Origin: Leptothermofonsia sichuanensis E412
Lineage (GTDB): Bacteria; Cyanobacteriota; Cyanobacteriia; Leptolyngbyales; Leptolyngbyaceae
DNA length: 64,000 bases
Assembly: GCF_019891175.1 (NCBI RefSeq)
Contig: NZ_CP072600.1
Location: forward strand, 4,712,001 to 4,776,000
Direction: 5' to 3'
Part shown: piece by piece, positions 50,799-58,787 of the stretch
Numbering within the stretch: the first letter of the stretch is position 1
How the letters are laid out: the number at the start of each line of letters is the position of its first letter
Position numbers and translations under genes: made by a program
Notes under the pieces: model-generated
Told to the model about the DNA's origin: nothing
Database searches by the model: none
Seen by the model: the letters and a program-made list of their open reading frames with translations, nothing else

Positions 50799-51854
50799 CT
50801 GACAGCTTCCTGAGGGGGCTAATGTCGGTTAGTAGTTCAAAGAACTAAGATTAATGCCTGGTACACCGACTTTCTAGAGCAACTATGTAAATTTTACCGA
50901 ATGTCTATAAAGTTCGAGTCAACTTCGGCAATTTCCAGCCATTTCTTTAAAGTACATTTTCTCCCCGGCAGGTTTCCGTAAAGGTGAACACTGGCAGATG
51001 ACTGGTAACGAGATTATGAGCAGATGTTAATCAGATACCTTGATTTCGCCAGCTCTGGATGTGAGCGAATTTATATTAATTTTTCTAATTCATTTAGGGC
51101 TTATCCATATTTTTATTTGATGAAAAAGTGAGGGAGTCATGTTTGATCGGCTACAAGAAGACTTCACGTTTGTTGAGGCAGGTGGTTGGCAATCTGCCTG
51201 CGTTAAGAATTCTGAAACCCCTGAACGGAAAGGGTTATAGAGAAATCCGATGGCTACATTGCCGATACATTGGAATGCATCTGTAAAGGGATGTCCAGGC
51301 AAATGATTGATACAAATGCTGTGTTTTAATGCGGATAGAGAACCCCAGGATGAACTTTTGCAATTACTAAGTTGTGCTAAAGTTCGATTTTAAGTAGTCA
51401 AGAATAATTAAGTCACATTCCTGCAACCTGTGCGATCGCGGGTTACGTTCGCTGGTGGTTCATAGTAGAAAACACTCTATTGAATTCAGTTCTCCAAAGT
51501 CTGCACGTTTACTTAATGGATTGCTGCTTAGTGGACTATCGCCCAACCACCTAAACGCAACCCTGTCTGGAAGAACTACGGCGTAATCTTTTGGAGGCAT
51601 GGTTTGACAATTTTCAGGTACTCCATCGTTCGGAATTGATTTCTCCGTAGTGCGGCCTGTCTGCCCATAAGCCTGAAGATCAGGCGATAAGAATCTTTGA
51701 TCTCATCCACACAAGTCCAAAATTATTTCCATTGAAAGATGTGCCTTACTCATTAAATCTATATTCTGAGAGTCGTCACAAACTTCTTTAAGCTTGTGTT
51801 TCCTGTTAGTTTGCTTACTTTTTTGTTCAACTTTAGTAGATACCTCACAAAGCC
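50799..51854. other. Long intergenic region before the sucrose-phosphate-synthase-like gene
   Basis: 1056 bp with no clear gene. A 33-codon frame (51138-51239, MFDRLQEDFTFVEAGGW...) has a fair RBS (GAGGGAG) but no family. GGCAG/CTGCC arms (51179-51202) give a small hairpin inside it. The stretch is long for a promoter alone and may hold an untranslated leader or decayed DNA. Confidence 0.4.
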
Positions 51855-53135
51855 ATGTTTTTCTCAGACAGAAAGCGTATCGCTCTGATTTCCGTTCATG
51901 GCGATCCCGCCATTGAAATTGGGAAGGAAGAAGCGGGTGGACAGAATGTTTATGTACGTCAGGTTGGCGAAGCGCTGGCGCGCCACGGATGGCAGGTAGA
52001 CATGTTCACGCGCCGGGTCAGCCCCGATCAGCCAGAGTTTGTTGATCACAGTCCCCACTGTCGGACCATTCGCTTGAAGGCAGGCCCCCAGGAGTTTGTT
52101 CCACGGGATGAACTGTTTGAATTTTTGCCTGAGTTTGTGCAGGCGTTTCTAATGTTTGAACAGCGCCAGAACCTTAGCTATCCCATCATTCACACGAATT
52201 ACTGGCTGTCATCCTGGGTTGGTATGGAGTTGAAGAAGCATCATCCGTACCTGAAGCAGGTTCACACCTATCATTCTTTGGGAGCTGTTAAGTATAAATC
52301 GATTCCAACCATTCCTTTAATCGCTAAGACCCGTTTGGCCGTTGAAAAGGAAATTTTAGAGAAGGCAGATCGGATTGTAGCAACCAGTCCTCAGGAGAAA
52401 GACCATATGCGATCGCTGGTGTCTGCGCTTGGCACCATCGATATCATCCCTTGCGGCACCGATGTTGAACACTTTGGTAGTGTAGACCGCCAGATGGCAC
52501 GGCAGGCACTGGGCATTGCCCCAGACGAAAAGTTAATCCTGTATGTAGGACGGTTTGATCCGCGAAAGGGAATTGAAACCCTGGTAAGGGCAGTGCATCG
52601 TTCTTGCCTGCGAGATTCTGGTAAGTTGAAACTGTTTATTGCGGGTGGTAGTCGCCCCGGTCACAGTGATGGGCGGGAGCGCGATCGCATTGAAGGCATT
52701 GTCGCTGAGCTGGGCTTAGGTCAGATCACCCATTTCCCTGGTCGGTTAAGCCGAGAGCAGTTGCCTGCTTATTATGCAGCGGCGGATGTCTCTGTAGTTC
52801 CCAGCCATTATGAACCCTTTGGTCTGGTTACAATTGAAGCGATGGCAGCAGGGACTCCTGTGGTGGGCAGTGATGTTGGTGGACTGCAATTTACCATCGT
52901 CCCAGAGGAAACCGGGCTACTGGCTCCCCCACGAGATGATGCGGCATTTGCGATCGCCATTGATCGGATTTTGACTCAACCAGAATGGCGTAACCAATTA
53001 GGGGAAGCAGCCCGGAAACGAGTGAGAACCAGGTTTAGCTGGGATGGCATTGCAATTCAGTTGAATCGCCTGTATGCACAGTTACTGGAAAAACCTGTGG
53101 CTGTGAGTAAAACAGTCTCTCCGGTCAGCGCTTAA
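51855..53135 (+). CDS. spsA: Sucrose-phosphate-synthase-like glycosyltransferase (GT4)
   Basis: 426 aa. GT-B enzyme of family 4 with the SPS/SuSy-type start LISVHGDPAIEIGKEEAGGQNVYVRQVGEALARHG, LYVGRFDPRKGIETLV, and the E-x7-E motif in SHYEPFGLVTIEAMAAG, then GGLQFTIVPEETGLL. The acceptor side (FTRRVSPDQPEF, HTNYWLSSWVG) is as in cyanobacterial SpsA of about 420 residues that have no fused phosphatase domain. It should make sucrose-6-phosphate from UDP-glucose and fructose-6-P; an SPP is not seen in this window. Other GT4 roles cannot be excluded. ATG 51855 is the obvious start. Confidence 0.75.
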   Translation: MFFSDRKRIALISVHGDPAIEIGKEEAGGQNVYVRQVGEALARHGWQVDMFTRRVSPDQPEFVDHSPHCRTIRLKAGPQEFVPRDELFEFLPEFVQAFLMFEQRQNLSYPIIHTNYWLSSWVGMELKKHHPYLKQVHTYHSLGAVKYKSIPTIPLIAKTRLAVEKEILEKADRIVATSPQEKDHMRSLVSALGTIDIIPCGTDVEHFGSVDRQMARQALGIAPDEKLILYVGRFDPRKGIETLVRAVHRSCLRDSGKLKLFIAGGSRPGHSDGRERDRIEGIVAELGLGQITHFPGRLSREQLPAYYAAADVSVVPSHYEPFGLVTIEAMAAGTPVVGSDVGGLQFTIVPEETGLLAPPRDDAAFAIAIDRILTQPEWRNQLGEAARKRVRTRFSWDGIAIQLNRLYAQLLEKPVAVSKTVSPVSA

Positions 53136-53506
53136 TTGAATGGCACTGACATAGGGGGTTAAAGATCTCCAATTGAGAAGAAGTCCGTTCAACGAAATAT
53201 CAAAGAAATGGAGCAAAGTCAGACCCAGACGGTAAGCTTTGCTCCATTGTCATAGTAATTAAACAATCCTTAAGCCTACCAAAAGCGATCGCGGAAGTCC
53301 TGGATCGTTTCAAATCTTATTCACCCAATAACGGGTGCCTGCCCTCTATGCAACAACAGGTGGGGCGTCCTGGCTTTGAGTCGGGACCGTTCCATCGTCG
53401 GCCCTGGGACGAAGGCAGCTATGCGCTGCGGCAATTGGTCAGTGACACCGCAGTTTGGCATGTCGATTGAAGCAGCCTGGACCCATCTGAGCATTCAATC
53501 TCAGTC
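53136..53506. other. Intergenic region between convergent spsA and cruG
   Basis: 371 bp without a gene. The frame at 53376-53624 overlaps the 3' end of cruG and has no family-like sequence, so it is not called. AACAATCC..., GCGATCGC at 53287 and a purine-rich stretch are seen; no strong hairpin. Confidence 0.4.
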
Positions 53507-54760
53507 TTACAGTTTTAACGATCGCCCCCGCCAGGTCCAGCCCCAACCCGTTTCTGTTTTGATGATGGAAGCAAGGGCGATCGCGGCAACCAGCAACCCT
53601 CCAATCCCAGTCAGCCACCAGTAACGGGGGGGAAGGCCAACCAGCTCGTACAGGGATTGCCGCAGGCGATACTGGAACAGGATAACGGCCAGCGCTATCC
53701 CTGAAGCCAGCCAACCAGTCCAGTCCAGCCCGACGATGATTGCCTGCATCGTTAAGCCCATTAGCCCCAGCCAGGGAAGCGTACAGATCCAAACCGTGAC
53801 AATGGCTGAGTAAAGGATTAGCGGCAGGTTGCGGCGAGAACCCAGATACCAGTTTTTCGTCCAGCCTTCCCAGATAGCTGCCCAGGACGTATACATCCGC
53901 ACCGATGTCAGATGTTGTCCCAGGGCATACTTAAGCCTCAGCCCCATTTGTTTCACCCGGCGTGCCAATTCCACATCTTCTACCACTTCGCTGGCAACGG
54001 ATTGGTGCCCTCCCAGCTTTTCGTAAGCCGTTCGCCGGAAAAGCATAAACTGTCCATTGGCAAAGGCTGTTTCGCTGTCAGGACGGCTGACCTCGGCGAA
54101 GTCAAAACCAATCGCCAGCAGAGTCAGAATTAAGGGTTGCACCAGCCATTCTGCCAGACAACCACAGACCACCTCCGGACAGACGGTCAGCAGGTCTATC
54201 TGTTCAATTTGCATCCTGTGGACTGCGGCGGCGATCGCCCCTGGTTTCAATCGTACATCCGCATCCAGAAACAGCAAAAACTCGCCATTGGCTCGTTGCG
54301 CTCCCTGGACACACGCCCAGTTTTTTCCCATCCACCGCTCTCCCGGAGGGCGAGGCTCACCCGCCACCACCTGCAATCGAGGATCTGCTAAGGTTTTCTG
54401 CAAGCGTTGAGCAATTTCCAGCGTTTCATCTGTGGACTGGTCATCGATTACCCAGACCTGCAGGAACTCGGCTGAAGTCTCCGTGCTGGCTAACACTGAA
54501 GTCACACAACTCTCAATGTTAGATGCTTCGTTATAGGCTGGAATGATAACTGCAACCCTGGGCTGTAGAGGACTGGAATCGTCAAGTGGTTTATCTGCGA
54601 TCGCAGGCTCAAGTCTGGGGGCTGATACAGCCACCTGCTGTAATCGTCTGGACTGAACCATGACGCCCACCAGCGCAACCACCAGTGCCCCTAAAACAAT
54701 TACACTTGCATCCACTTCAACAGTCCTCTCCCATCCCAAAACTGACTTCATCATGTTCAT
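53507..54760 (-). CDS. cruG: Glycosyltransferase family 2, CruG-like (carotenoid 2'-O-glycosyltransferase)
   Basis: 417 aa from ATG 54760 (or ATG 54754); the frame is open up to 55078 but that part runs into the SET gene's upstream region. An N-terminal membrane segment (about 14-32) is followed by the GT2 domain: VAVIIPAYNEASNIESCV, VWVIDDQSTDETLEIA, GERWMGKNWACVQGAQ, FLLFLDADVRL (D-x-D) and SEVVEDVELARRVKQMGLRL (E-D motif). Three membrane segments lie near the C-terminus (about 315-400). The W-M-G-K-x-W-A and E-D-V-E pattern matches CruG/HpnB-like proteins; in cyanobacteria CruG glycosylates myxol or hydroxylycopene. The family call is strong, the exact substrate is inferred. CruF is not in this window. 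Confidence 0.72.
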   Translation of the reverse strand: MNMMKSVLGWERTVEVDASVIVLGALVVALVGVMVQSRRLQQVAVSAPRLEPAIADKPLDDSSPLQPRVAVIIPAYNEASNIESCVTSVLASTETSAEFLQVWVIDDQSTDETLEIAQRLQKTLADPRLQVVAGEPRPPGERWMGKNWACVQGAQRANGEFLLFLDADVRLKPGAIAAAVHRMQIEQIDLLTVCPEVVCGCLAEWLVQPLILTLLAIGFDFAEVSRPDSETAFANGQFMLFRRTAYEKLGGHQSVASEVVEDVELARRVKQMGLRLKYALGQHLTSVRMYTSWAAIWEGWTKNWYLGSRRNLPLILYSAIVTVWICTLPWLGLMGLTMQAIIVGLDWTGWLASGIALAVILFQYRLRQSLYELVGLPPRYWWLTGIGGLLVAAIALASIIKTETGWGWTWRGRSLKL

Positions 54761-55042
54761 CTTCACACCCCATAGCGAAAGGGGTGCATCCCACTTGTGT
54801 AATGAGCAATAATGCTCAATCATCAACCCCTTGCTGATTGAGTGGTCTAGAGTCTGTCTCAAAATTAGTCTTACAAGACAGAGATGCCCCCTGGCGAAAG
54901 AAACGACCCTGCTAAAGGGGGAAGCCCCCTGAAGCCAGACTCCAACGAAGCCGAAATCTACACCGAAGCCCTGACAGGAACCCTGCTGATGTATGTTAGG
55001 TCGTAAAAATGGGTTTACTAGGAGAATAGGAGTAAATCCATT
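54761..55042. other. Region between divergent cruG and SET-protein genes
   Basis: 282 bp. It must hold both promoters. A direct repeat GAATGATG-like stretch and a hairpin AGGGGGAAGCCCCCT (54916-54930) are visible; no further features. Confidence 0.35.
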
Positions 55043-55675
55043 TTGAATGATGTTTTGACCGCAATGATGCATCCCCACACAGAACTACGATTCATTAATG
55101 AATTAATTGGGTATGGCGTGTTTGCGACAAAATTCATTCCAAAGGGAACCATAACCTGGATCCTGGATGATTTAGACCAAAAATTTGACGAGTCTTATGT
55201 CGCCTCCCTGAATCCCCTCTCACGGGAGTGGTTGGTCAAATACTGCTACCGGGACAACGAAGGTAAATATATTCTGTGCTGGGATATCGCTCGATATGTG
55301 AACCATAGTTTCAACTCAAACTGTATTGCGACTCCCTACAAATTTGAGGTAGCCGTGAGAGATATTTATCCTGACGAGGAATTAACCGATGATTACGGTT
55401 ACTTCAATTTAGACAAACCCTTTTACTGCTTCCCCGAACCGGGAAGTTCTCGAACTAAAGTGATGCCCGACGATATTTTGCACTACTACCCGGAGTGGGA
55501 CCGGAAAGCCGCCGATGCCATGCAGTATTTCAATCAGGTCCATCAACCGCTGGAACATTTAATTGAGCGTAGATTTATTGATAAGGTTAGAGCAATTGCC
55601 CTGGGTAAAGAGAAAATGGATTCAATTCTTTTGTGCTATTACGATCGCACCGTCGAGATGAAAGCTGCCAGTTAA
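55043..55675 (+). CDS. SET-domain protein
   Basis: 210 aa from TTG 55043 with a RBS (AGGAGT, 55028-55033); ATG 55064 is an alternative. A SET methyltransferase domain is visible in about residues 14-125: INELIGYGVFATKFIPKGTITW, then the pair RYVNHSFNSNC (N-H-S, AdoMet and substrate site) and DEELTDDYGYF (final catalytic Tyr region). These residues suggest activity on protein lysine. About 85 residues at the C-terminus have no known domain but carry LIERRFIDKVRAIALGK, a helical tail. SET genes are uncommon in bacteria. The gene is followed after 36 bp by a Cache histidine kinase in the same direction; the two are likely one operon. Confidence 0.82.
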   Translation: MNDVLTAMMHPHTELRFINELIGYGVFATKFIPKGTITWILDDLDQKFDESYVASLNPLSREWLVKYCYRDNEGKYILCWDIARYVNHSFNSNCIATPYKFEVAVRDIYPDEELTDDYGYFNLDKPFYCFPEPGSSRTKVMPDDILHYYPEWDRKAADAMQYFNQVHQPLEHLIERRFIDKVRAIALGKEKMDSILLCYYDRTVEMKAAS

Positions 55676-55711
55676 AGGAATGTTTGAATTGACGAGTAAA
55701 GGATTGATGGC

Positions 55712-57955
55712 ATGAGCATGGTTTCTACGGTGGAGGACTCCAGCCCACCGCGTCATAAGCGGGGAACGTCATTGTTGCGATCAGTAGGGGCGCGGCTTTT
55801 TCTTTCTGTTCTGGCTGGTTCGCTGGTGGGGTTGGTTGGTACTTCGTTTCTGTCTTACCGGGAACTGGCACGGCAGTCTGAGGCAGAACTGTTGTCTAAC
55901 TTGCAGGTCAAGGCAGGAAATTTGCGGGGAGACTTCGACACGTTTGAGTACTCCACTAAAATTGTTGGCGATGCAGTGGAAACCCTTTACGCCGCAGGAG
56001 AGCGTCGCGAGCAGGTCTATGTTAATTTGATTTACCGTTCCCTGAAAACCTCCCCCCTGGGAACGGGGCTGGGATTTGGACAACCCCCTGAGCGACGACT
56101 AATTATTCCCAGCCGCAAATATGCTTACCCCTATGCGGTGCGCGATCGCAGTGGTAAAGTCATCGCCAAAGGTGGAGAATCCAGTCAGGAAGATTTTGAA
56201 GCCGACTACTTTAAACTGCCGATCGCAGCGGGCAAGCCGGTCTGGCTGGAACCGGAGTCCTACCTGGAAACCACCCTGACCCCCCCTAAACGGCTGGTCA
56301 GCACCGCCTACTCTCTACCGCTCTACAGCAGCAAGAAAGAATTGCTGGGTGTTTTAAGTCAGGATCTGGAGTTGGGCTTTCTGAGTGAAAAATTGGGAGT
56401 GAGTGCCATGCGGAATGCAGGGCACTTTCTGCTGGTCAGTGAGCAGGGAAATCTGATTGCCTACCCTCCGGCACCCCATGAGGCATTAGCCCTGAAACCG
56501 TTTCCTCACCTGAATAATTACAACGGATTGTGGCAACAGATTCAGCAACGCTTGCAGTCAGGGGCGCAGGAAGGCATCCTGCACTGGACGGATGAAACAG
56601 GGAACCGAGAATTTTGGGCATACCAGCAGATTCCAAATAACAATTGGGTTTTGATGGCCTCAGTCCCAGAGTCTGTGGTGCTGGGCCCTGTGGTGCGATT
56701 CACAGCCCTGGGAACCTTAGGGTCAGTGGTCGGTGCCTCGATTCTCTTGGGGGTCGTTGTGGCTCTGTTTGTGCGACACTTAAATCAGCGGTTGCAGCCA
56801 ATTATGGATGAATGCAATCGTCTGGCAGAAACCAACGCCAAAAGTGAAGCCTTGATGAATCGAGAAGATGAACTGGGGCGTTTGACAATTTCATTCTATG
56901 CGCTTCTGGGGCAGGTAACTGTGAATGAGCGGCGTTTACGGCAAGAGATGGCAAAGTCAGAGAATGCCCTGCAAGCTTTACAACAGACCCAGGCACAACT
57001 GATTCAGACAGAGAAGATGTCAAGTCTGGGTCAACTGGTGGCTGGAGTTGCCCACGAAATCAATAATCCGATTAACTTTATCTATGGCAATTTACCCCAT
57101 GCCTCCAATTACACGCGGGACTTGCTGAAACTAATCCAGCTATACGACCAGCGCTACGGCGATGCGGATCCTGTCATCCAGTCTTTCCGGGAAGACATTG
57201 ACCTGGATTTTTTGGTTCAGGATTTGCAGAAGATGCTGGACTCCATGAGTATTGGGGCAGATCGAATTCGAGAAATCGTCCTGTCGCTGCGGAATTTCTC
57301 GCGTCTGGATGAGGCGGAAATGAAACGGGTAGATATCCATGAGGGGATTGATAGCACCCTGTTGATTTTGCAAAACAAGCTAAAAGAAAGTCCGGGACAT
57401 TATGGCATTCAGGTTGTGAAGCAGTATGGTAGTTTGCCACTGGTCGAGTGCTATGCCGGGCAGTTGAACCAGGTGTTCATGAATATTCTGAGTAACGCGA
57501 TCGACGCCCTTGATAAGATGAACCAGGAGCGTTCCGCTGAAGAGGCGGCAGCAAATCCAGCGACCATCACAATTCAGACTGAAGTACTGACCAGACAGCC
57601 TATTACCAGAAACAATTCAGGAAACGATTCAGGGAACAATTCGGAAAACCATTCAGAAACAGACTCTTCATTGAGAAGAAACTCTCAACCAGCCAGCCCG
57701 TCTGTGGTTGTCCGAATTCACGATAATGGTCCGGGAATTCCGCCCCAATACCAGAGTAAATTGTTTGACCCATTTTTTACGACAAAGCCTGTCGGTAAAG
57801 GTACAGGGTTAGGGCTTTCCATCAGCTATCAGATTGTCGTTGAGAAACATCACGGTGTTCTCAAGTGCCTTTCTCAACCAGGACAGGGAACAGAGTTTTG
57901 GATTGAAATTCCTGTCCGGCATCAGGATGGTGCCAAAGCAACACCCAATCACTAA
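55712..57955 (+). CDS. Membrane Cache histidine kinase with a tandem-repeat insert in its ATPase domain
   Basis: 747 aa. First membrane segment about 28-46, a large outside domain (about 47-325) with a double-Cache (PDC) layout (AGHFLLVSEQGNLIAYPP, WVLMASVPESVVL), second segment about 328-352, a HAMP-like region and coiled coil (NALQALQQTQAQLIQTEKMSSLGQLVAGVAHEINNPINF, H-box His at about 449), and a HATPase domain with N-box NQVFMNILSNAIDAL, DNGPGIP and GKGTGLGLSISYQIV. Between the N-box and DNGPG boxes lies an insert rich in N, S, G, D and E (residues 634-653) coded by five 12-bp tandem units. Stop TAA 57953-57955 lies in the 10-bp target duplication of the family F element. It has no response regulator beside it. 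Confidence 0.9.
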   Translation: MSMVSTVEDSSPPRHKRGTSLLRSVGARLFLSVLAGSLVGLVGTSFLSYRELARQSEAELLSNLQVKAGNLRGDFDTFEYSTKIVGDAVETLYAAGERREQVYVNLIYRSLKTSPLGTGLGFGQPPERRLIIPSRKYAYPYAVRDRSGKVIAKGGESSQEDFEADYFKLPIAAGKPVWLEPESYLETTLTPPKRLVSTAYSLPLYSSKKELLGVLSQDLELGFLSEKLGVSAMRNAGHFLLVSEQGNLIAYPPAPHEALALKPFPHLNNYNGLWQQIQQRLQSGAQEGILHWTDETGNREFWAYQQIPNNNWVLMASVPESVVLGPVVRFTALGTLGSVVGASILLGVVVALFVRHLNQRLQPIMDECNRLAETNAKSEALMNREDELGRLTISFYALLGQVTVNERRLRQEMAKSENALQALQQTQAQLIQTEKMSSLGQLVAGVAHEINNPINFIYGNLPHASNYTRDLLKLIQLYDQRYGDADPVIQSFREDIDLDFLVQDLQKMLDSMSIGADRIREIVLSLRNFSRLDEAEMKRVDIHEGIDSTLLILQNKLKESPGHYGIQVVKQYGSLPLVECYAGQLNQVFMNILSNAIDALDKMNQERSAEEAAANPATITIQTEVLTRQPITRNNSGNDSGNNSENHSETDSSLRRNSQPASPSVVVRIHDNGPGIPPQYQSKLFDPFFTTKPVGKGTGLGLSISYQIVVEKHHGVLKCLSQPGQGTEFWIEIPVRHQDGAKATPNH
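57611..57670 (+). repeat. 12-bp tandem array inside the histidine kinase gene
   Basis: Five units (57611-57622, 57623-57634, 57635-57646, 57647-57658, 57659-57670) of the pattern AACAATTCAGGA, the last one diverged. Translated, they give N-N-S-G, N-D-S-G, N-N-S-E, N-H-S-E and T-D-S-S. The reading frame is kept in every unit. Confidence 0.85.
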
Positions 57956-57958
57956 TCG

Positions 57959-58038
57959 GGCGTTGCTGATTTCAGGTATGAATTGAGCGTTGTATGAATT
58001 GAAACTTTGTTCCAATTCATACCGCTATTCAGCACCAC
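57959..58038. mobile_element. Family F MITE-like element, copy 2, with 10-bp target duplication
   Basis: 80 bp flanked by the direct repeat TCACTAATCG at 57949-57958 and 58039-58048. Begins GGCGTTGCTGATTTCAGG; its reverse complement begins GTGGTGCTGAATAGCGG. Inner arms GTATGAATTG and CAATTCATAC pair. It is inserted at the shared end of two convergent genes. Confidence 0.85.
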
Positions 58039-58041
58039 TCA

Positions 58042-58596
58042 CTAATCGAGATTACTATCGTAGATGCGGATCTGTCCGACTCCAAGATATTGCCCAAAGG
58101 GTTTTTCTCCGGTAGGAAATGCAGTGACACCGTACAGGTAAGTTCCAGCAACTGTGGGATTTCTAACAGGATATAAACGGATGGTGACGATTTTACCAGG
58201 AGGAATCGGTGGATTAAATTCAACAACTAAAGCAGGGACATCTGGATCCAGGTTGACACTCTCGATGGCAAGGGATTTACCAAGACGATTGCGGGTGCCC
58301 TCAAATGCTTCTGTGCTGCTGGCATCAAATAGAGGACGACCCAAGCCACCTTCTTGTACGATCGCGACCTTTTGAAGGGGTTCCCCTGCATTTTCTGGTA
58401 GTTCCAGGGTGAAGTAATAGGTTGCGCCCCAAATATAGGTTCCATCCTGACTGGATATTGCCCCTAACAGTCGGGGTGGATTGAGGAAATAGGTAGTGCC
58501 ATCAACCAGTTCAATCGCCTTAACAAATCCATTAGGCATTCCTGAGATTATAATGCAGGAAAATGCAATGAAAAATGATTTCCAGAGATATTTCAT
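58042..58596 (-). CDS. DUF2808-type secreted protein
   Basis: 184 aa from ATG 58596 (MKYLWKSFFIAFSCIIISG). A signal peptide (cut about residue 26, near FVKAIE) is followed by a beta-rich domain with the pattern of cyanobacterial DUF2808 proteins: IELVDGTTYFLNPPRLLGA, WGATYYFTLELPENAGEPLQKVAIVQ, FDASSTEAFEGT, NPPIPPGKIVTIRLYPVRNP and YLYGVTAFPTGEKPFGQYLG. Function unknown; periplasmic or outer location expected. Its stop codon lies in the right-hand target duplication of the family F element. The frame is open to 58659, but that part has a second hydrophobic stretch and is less likely coding. Confidence 0.82.
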   Translation of the reverse strand: MKYLWKSFFIAFSCIIISGMPNGFVKAIELVDGTTYFLNPPRLLGAISSQDGTYIWGATYYFTLELPENAGEPLQKVAIVQEGGLGRPLFDASSTEAFEGTRNRLGKSLAIESVNLDPDVPALVVEFNPPIPPGKIVTIRLYPVRNPTVAGTYLYGVTAFPTGEKPFGQYLGVGQIRIYDSNLD

Positions 58597-58665
58597 AGGT
58601 AGAAGCACTCCAAAGTAGAGAAATACATTAAAAAAGTTTGGAGTCAAGGAATAAATCACTTTAAT

Positions 58666-58770
58666 CGTGGTCTGTCAAATTCAACTTGGTGCGTAATCGA
58701 GTGTCAGAAGGTTAATTGGGGTCAAATTTTGAGGTCTGCGACTTATCAAAATTTTCCTGGCGCAGCACCC
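58666..58770. repeat. Family D repeat, copy 2
   Basis: GTGGTCTGTCAAATTCAAC ... GAGGTCTGCGACTTATCAAAATTTTCCTGGCGCAGCACC; shares the ends and three blocks with the copy at 49331-49441. Lies between the DUF2808 and porin genes. Confidence 0.65.
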
Positions 58771-58787
58771 GGAGTGATCAACCTGCG

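Noticed and set aside
51138-51239. 33-codon frame in the gap before spsA
   Set aside because: There is an RBS-like GAGGGAG, but the product is short, has no family and contains a hairpin; not enough for a gene call.
53376-53624. 82-codon plus-strand frame at the cruG 3' end
   Set aside because: It overlaps cruG, has no RBS and no family match.
54761-55078. N-terminal extension of CruG up to 55078
   Set aside because: It has no family-like sequence and overlaps the start of the divergent SET gene; ATG 54760 fits the family.
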